A stretch of DNA of 64,000 bases from Lepidodermella squamata. Its lineage: Eukaryota > Gastrotricha. Below are positions 60,569 to 64,000 of this stretch, piece after piece. The translations under genes and the position numbers were made by a program. The stretch's first letter is position 1; every line of letters starts with the position of its first letter. The notes under the pieces are model-generated. The model made no database searches. It saw only the letters and a program-made list of their open reading frames with translations, and was not told the origin of the DNA. The stretch lies in assembly GCA_047495785.1 (NCBI GenBank), contig JBLDXI010000023.1, positions 186,001-250,000 on the forward strand, written 5' to 3'.

Positions 60569-60640
60569 GGGGGCATAGCTCAGTGGTAGAGCGTCTCATT
60601 CGCATTGTGAAGGTCTCGGGTTCAATCCCCGATGCCTCCA
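60569..60640 (+). tRNA. tRNA-Ala (CGC)
   Basis: A 72-nt cloverleaf with acceptor GGGGGCA/TGCCTCC and the D-arm AGCTCAGTGGTAGAGC. The anticodon loop is TTCGCAT. The anticodon stem has one T-T mismatch (TCTCA against TGTGA), so it may be a weaker or decaying gene. Confidence 0.85.
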
Positions 60641-60679
60641 GTTGGCCACTTTTTTCGCGTGAACGTTTGAGAAGTAATA

Positions 60680-62549
60680 CAGTGCTCCCTCGATAAAAGC
60701 ACTGGGTCGGGAGCCAGACCCGGTCTTTTAACAAGGGAAAGCTATAACGAGGGCTGTAATTGAATGCAGAAGCTAAAAATAGACCGTTTCTACGCCTTAG
60801 GACAGTTGCCATGCCAACGCGCAGAAAGAGACGGACACGGATTACGTGTCATTACAATTTTCGCTCGCTGAAGGCTGTGAAACAATAACACTGAATCATA
60901 AGTTCGTCGCCAAGTTTTTATTCTTATTTGCCAGGGCGGTTTTGATTTGACTGGTTGGCCTTGTTTTTTTTACTCTGATTTTAAGTCCTGCCTGGAAACC
61001 TGTATTCTCATTATTTCAATTTACTTCAAAAATGCCCAGCTCGTCCGATTTCGCAAACAACTTTCATTTGAAATAACAGCTTAAAACATCAATCACCTTG
61101 GTCAAGATTGACCAGAATACTTCTGAATTAATCACCAGCAAATTCAGCCAAACATTCTCAAGAAAATTCAGTGTTCAATTCAGAACTCATGCTTGGCCTA
61201 AAATTCGTAGAATTATTTAAAAAGTAATATGAAATTTGAAACAATTAGGATGAAAAATGTATTTTCGATAATTTCTTCTCGGTTAACCTGAATTTTTCTT
61301 TTTTAAATTCATCGATTAATGGCATTGAACAATCACGGGCCAATTTCAAGGCATAAGACGTGTGGCTCCGTCAAGAGGGAACGATTCGATAGGTCGTTTG
61401 ATTGAATGGAATAAATTTGTATATTCTCAGGCGGGATCTGATTTTTATTCAACTGACCTATTAAGATCAGAGCAAGGTAAAAAATCGGGCAGAAGCTCCC
61501 GCCGCCCCTCCTCGGGATGTTGCGATTTTCAAAGTCAAAATCGAATGATTAACAGTTGTGAAAAAACGCGGAAAATTGCCAGGGCGTTGAGCAATGAAAT
61601 CGTTAAGTAGTGGCAGCCAGTTTCATGGTAGATCAGGCCTATAGACTATCGAAAATCGGCTAACAATTCCAATGACTCAGGACAACTCGAACGATGAAAT
61701 CGGTTTATTATGAGAATAAATCTATGTATCTAAATTCAATTAAATCTGAAAACAAGGACTTCGCTTGATTACGCAACACAGCTGGGAAATAGTTTTGAAA
61801 AAACTGGAAAAAATCATTAATTTTCGACCAGAAAAACCTGAATTTTACTAGTCATTTCCCACGGCTCACGGTTTATTCCAGCGGGGTTCTCCCAAAAATG
61901 GAGAAATAACTACCGAATCGTTAACAAATACCACGAAGTTTCAATTTTTTCTGACAAAAGTCACGATTTCTAATCCTACTTCGATCATGTTGATAATTTA
62001 AAAAGCTTTTCTGGCCGGGAAAGCTGCTAAAACATGATAAATCAGGGCAATTCGATGGGTGTTTAATTGATCAGCTATTGATCTCAGAAAAATCTGCAAA
62101 TCAAGAAGATTGAAGATAGACGGGCATTCTTAAAGATGATGAAACGAGTTACTAATTGTTTTCTTATGAATTATGAACTGGCTGAAGAATTTCTGATGGA
62201 GTTTCAACTAAAAAAGCAGGACGACTCGCAGCACGACTTGAGTGGCAGCTAATCCACACACTCTGTTGCATAATCAGTCATTTCAAAACCACAAGAACAG
62301 CTTAATGCACTGATGATCTTTCAACTCGTTTGAACTGAACTTGAAATAACTGGATCTCATGAAACCACGACAACACGCCGCTAGGTTTCTAGGAACGCAA
62401 ATTTTTCACACTTAATTTTTTAAATTTATCCAATAATTATTGTTTGTTTAATTAAAAATTTACAACTAATTTATTTAGCAGGGTCCAAAATTGCGGTCTA
62501 CAAACGAGGGAGTTCTTTTAACGAGGGTGCCACTAACGAGGGAGCACTG
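60680..62549. mobile_element. Tc1/mariner-type DNA element, apparently non-autonomous, 1.87 kb
   Basis: It starts CAGTGCTCCCTCG and ends with the exact inverse CGAGGGAGCACTG. It is flanked by TA on both sides (60678-60679 and 62550-62551). Several TAACGAGGG/TAACAAGGG motifs lie just inside the ends, like subterminal transposase-binding repeats. The termini and TA target fit pogo/Tigger-like Tc1/mariner elements, and the length is close to theirs. I see no transposase frame, so the interior is decayed or unrelated. It is inserted between tRNA-Ala and tRNA-Leu. Confidence 0.75.
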
Positions 62550-62585
62550 TAGCTATAATACTGATGATAAGCATGCGAAAAATAG

Positions 62586-62669
62586 TGTCAGAAGTGGGGT
62601 TCGAACCCACGCCCTCTTTCGAGGACCAGATCTTGAGTCTGGCGCCTTAGACCGCTCGGCCATCCTGAC
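62586..62669 (-). tRNA. tRNA-Leu (CAA)
   Basis: An 84-nt minus-strand cloverleaf with acceptor GTCAGGA/TTCTGAC, D-arm TGGCCGAGCGGTCTAAGGC, anticodon CAA in CCAGACTCAAGATCTGG, and long variable arm TCCTCGAAAGAGGG. Confidence 0.95.
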
Positions 62670-62766
62670 TGCCTGATTGAACATTCAATTGGATTCAGAT
62701 GAATAACCAGCGGGTTCAGCTTCGAGCATTCACTAAACCTCAAATCTTGTTTAGGCTGTACTTTAT

Positions 62767-62834
62767 GCGACAGGGGGCGAAATCGCGTCGGACTTCGGAT
62801 CCGAAGATTGTGGGTTCGAGTCCCATCAGCGTCG
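62767..62834 (+). pseudogene. Broken tRNA-Arg (TCG)
   Basis: The 3' half is a perfect tRNA-Arg(TCG): anticodon arm CGGACTTCGGATCCG, T-arm TGTGGGTTCGAGTCCCATC and acceptor strand AGCGTCG. The 5' half is damaged. The D-arm has lost about seven bases, and the 5' acceptor strand no longer pairs with the 3' strand. It is likely non-functional. Confidence 0.7.
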
Positions 62835-62950
62835 TCCGCTTTTGTATTTTTGTTAGTTTCAATAATTCGCTTCAAAGGCCATTGAATAGAATATTTCGCC
62901 AACTGCTTGCGTAAATTTAATCTGCCTGCAATCTACCACGCATTTCAAGG

Positions 62951-63023
62951 GCCTTCCTAGCTCAGTCGGTAGAGCATGTGACTTTTAATCACAGGGTCGG
63001 GGGTTCGAGTCCCCCGGAGGGCG
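62951..63023 (+). tRNA. tRNA-Lys (TTT)
   Basis: A 73-nt cloverleaf with acceptor GCCTTCC/GGAGGGC, D-arm TAGCTCAGTCGGTAGAGCA, anticodon TTT in GTGACTTTTAATCAC, and T-arm GGGGGTTCGAGTCCCCC. Confidence 0.95.
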
Positions 63024-63110
63024 CAAGCTTTTTCCTCAGTTGCTCGGTTTAGCTGCATTCGGCTGATTTCACCGCTTCGTCGAATCACTTGCCGTGGCGT
63101 TAACTACGAA

Positions 63111-63183
63111 GGGGGATTAGCTCAAATGGTAGAGCGCTCGCTTAGCATGCGAGAGGTAACGGGATCGACGCCCGTATCCTCCA
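63111..63183 (+). tRNA. tRNA-Ala (AGC)
   Basis: A 73-nt cloverleaf with acceptor GGGGGAT/ATCCTCC. The anticodon loop TTAGCAT lies between CTCGC and GCGAG. The T-arm is ACGGGATCGACGCCCGT, with the A/T-loop variant typical of tRNA-Ala. Confidence 0.95.
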
Positions 63184-63258
63184 CAATTTTTTCTGCCTGT
63201 AGAAACGGTTTGTTCGCCGAAATGAGACGTCGTCCCTGAAATTCTAGCTGTCACCTTC

Positions 63259-63330
63259 GGCTCAGTAGCTTAGTGGTAGAGCGTCTGCCTAGTAAGCAGA
63301 AGATCGAGGGTTCGATCCCCCCCTGAGCCT
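63259..63330 (+). tRNA. tRNA-Thr (AGT)
   Basis: A 72-nt cloverleaf with acceptor GGCTCAG/CTGAGCC, anticodon loop CTAGTAA between TCTGC and GCAGA, and T-loop TTCGATC. Confidence 0.93.
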
Positions 63331-63414
63331 GGTATTGGGTGAATTTTTTGAAAATAAAGCCACAAAACTTTGCCAGTCAGTTTTTATGTTGCAGGCGTGG
63401 AAATGATAAAAATG

Positions 63415-63486
63415 TTCCCTGACCGGGAATCGAACCCGGGCCGCCGCGGTGAAAGCGCGGAATCCTAACCACTAGACCATCAGGGA
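63415..63486 (-). tRNA. tRNA-Glu (TTC)
   Basis: A minus-strand 72-nt cloverleaf with acceptor TCCCTGA/TCAGGGA, D-arm TGGTCTAGTGGTTAGGA, and anticodon TTC in CCGCGCTTTCACCGCGG. Confidence 0.95.
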
Positions 63487-63577
63487 GATGATATGATGAC
63501 AACAAGACCGCTGGGCGTTTTGTGTTCATCTGTCACTTAGCGCTTTTTGCGCAGGTCGTCAAAGGTAAAAATGCGGC

Positions 63578-63649
63578 GGGCCCGTTCGGGAATTGAACCC
63601 GAGACCTCTCGCACCCGAAGCGAGAATCATACCCCTAGACCAACGGGCC
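63578..63649 (-). tRNA. tRNA-Pro (CGG)
   Basis: A minus-strand 72-nt cloverleaf with acceptor GGCCCGT/ACGGGCC, anticodon CGG in CTCGCTTCGGGTGCGAG, and T-arm CGGGTTCAATTCCCG. Confidence 0.95.
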
Positions 63650-63727
63650 GGTGCTACGCTACCGCTAAGATGAAGGCTCTACCTAAGCGTTCGTAATGGC
63701 ACTTGGGCTTAGCAAAAACGTGGGGCA

Positions 63728-63800
63728 CGCCGAGACCCGGGATCGAACCAGGGACCTTTAGATCTTCAGTCTAACGCTCTCCCAACTGAGCTATCTCGGC
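63728..63800 (-). tRNA. tRNA-Phe (GAA)
   Basis: A minus-strand 73-nt cloverleaf with acceptor GCCGAGA/TCTCGGC, D-arm AGCTCAGTTGGGAGAGC, and anticodon GAA in TTAGACTGAAGATCTAA. Confidence 0.95.
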
Positions 63801-63874
63801 TATTAAGTACAGCAGTGCTAGAGTTGATGCTTCGCTAGCTCATCGCAAGCTGTTATAGTTTGATCTAAAAATTG

Positions 63875-63891
63875 CGCTCCTGGGTGGGCTC

Positions 63892-63931
<40 letters not shown>

Positions 63932-63948
63932 AATTGCGCCACAGAAGC
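63875..63948 (-). tRNA. tRNA-Asn (GTT)
   Basis: A minus-strand 74-nt cloverleaf with acceptor GCTTCTG/CAGGAGC (one G-T pair), anticodon GTT in TCGGCTGTTAACCGA, and T-arm TGGTGGTTCGAGCCCACC. Confidence 0.95.
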
Positions 63949-64000
63949 TCACGGCAGGCAGAACTAGCAGGAGGCAAATGCCTGAACAACGATTGGCCAA

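Noticed and set aside
61362-61610. 82-codon frame inside the Tc1/mariner-type element as a transposase
   Set aside because: There is no helix-turn-helix or DDE motif, and the length is far too short.
1-64000. CRISPR arrays, bacterial operons or ribosome binding sites
   Set aside because: The window is clearly eukaryotic with spliced genes. No array of spaced direct repeats was seen.

Overview
This is a window of eukaryotic nuclear DNA from a small-genome animal. Genes are intron-split with GT..AG junctions, and many introns are only about 45-60 bp. The families are animal ones: class C GPCRs, a WNK kinase, an astacin with EGF, CUB and kringle-like modules, a receptor-type cyclase with a NIT domain, and HFM1/MER3. 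I cannot name the species. Short introns and AT-rich spacers would fit a nematode, tardigrade or another compact invertebrate genome.

Layout. 1-8917: two tandem GABA-B-like class C receptors on the plus strand, each preceded by a copy of the same upstream element. 8943-10148: an intronless orphan protein with about eight membrane segments, tail to tail with the second receptor. 10928-11934: a three-exon ankyrin-repeat protein (minus). 12478-15035: an eleven-exon membrane NIT-domain cyclase (minus) whose cyclase domain has lost key catalytic residues. 16025-17112: a truncated duplicate of a TPR-SET gene, followed by LINE and MITE debris to about 20.3 kb. 20341-25496: a secreted astacin-like protein (minus) whose zinc-binding motif is destroyed. 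25.5-29.2 kb: repeat-rich spacer with a perfect 102-bp inverted repeat. 29225-31237: the intact TPR-SET gene. 31570-32956: a GH27 alpha-galactosidase-like protein (minus) in which the nucleophile Asp is Glu. 33701-50316: a WNK kinase of 2,362 residues in 11 exons. 50.3-54.1 kb: spacer with a 66-bp minisatellite and a perfect 71-bp inverted repeat. 54101-59737: a meiotic helicase of the HFM1/MER3 type in 9 exons, with a PIF/Harbinger transposase remnant and a perfect 54-bp palindrome in its longest intron. 60078-63948: a cluster of 12 intact-looking tRNA genes and one broken tRNA-Arg, split by a Tc1/mariner-type element.

The genes do not form one pathway. The most striking theme is three neighbouring genes (cyclase, astacin, GH27) that keep the fold and a clean reading frame but have lost or changed catalytic residues, which suggests non-catalytic sensor, binding or decoy roles. 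The exon joins I give were checked for reading-frame phase by hand; none was tested against transcripts or databases.
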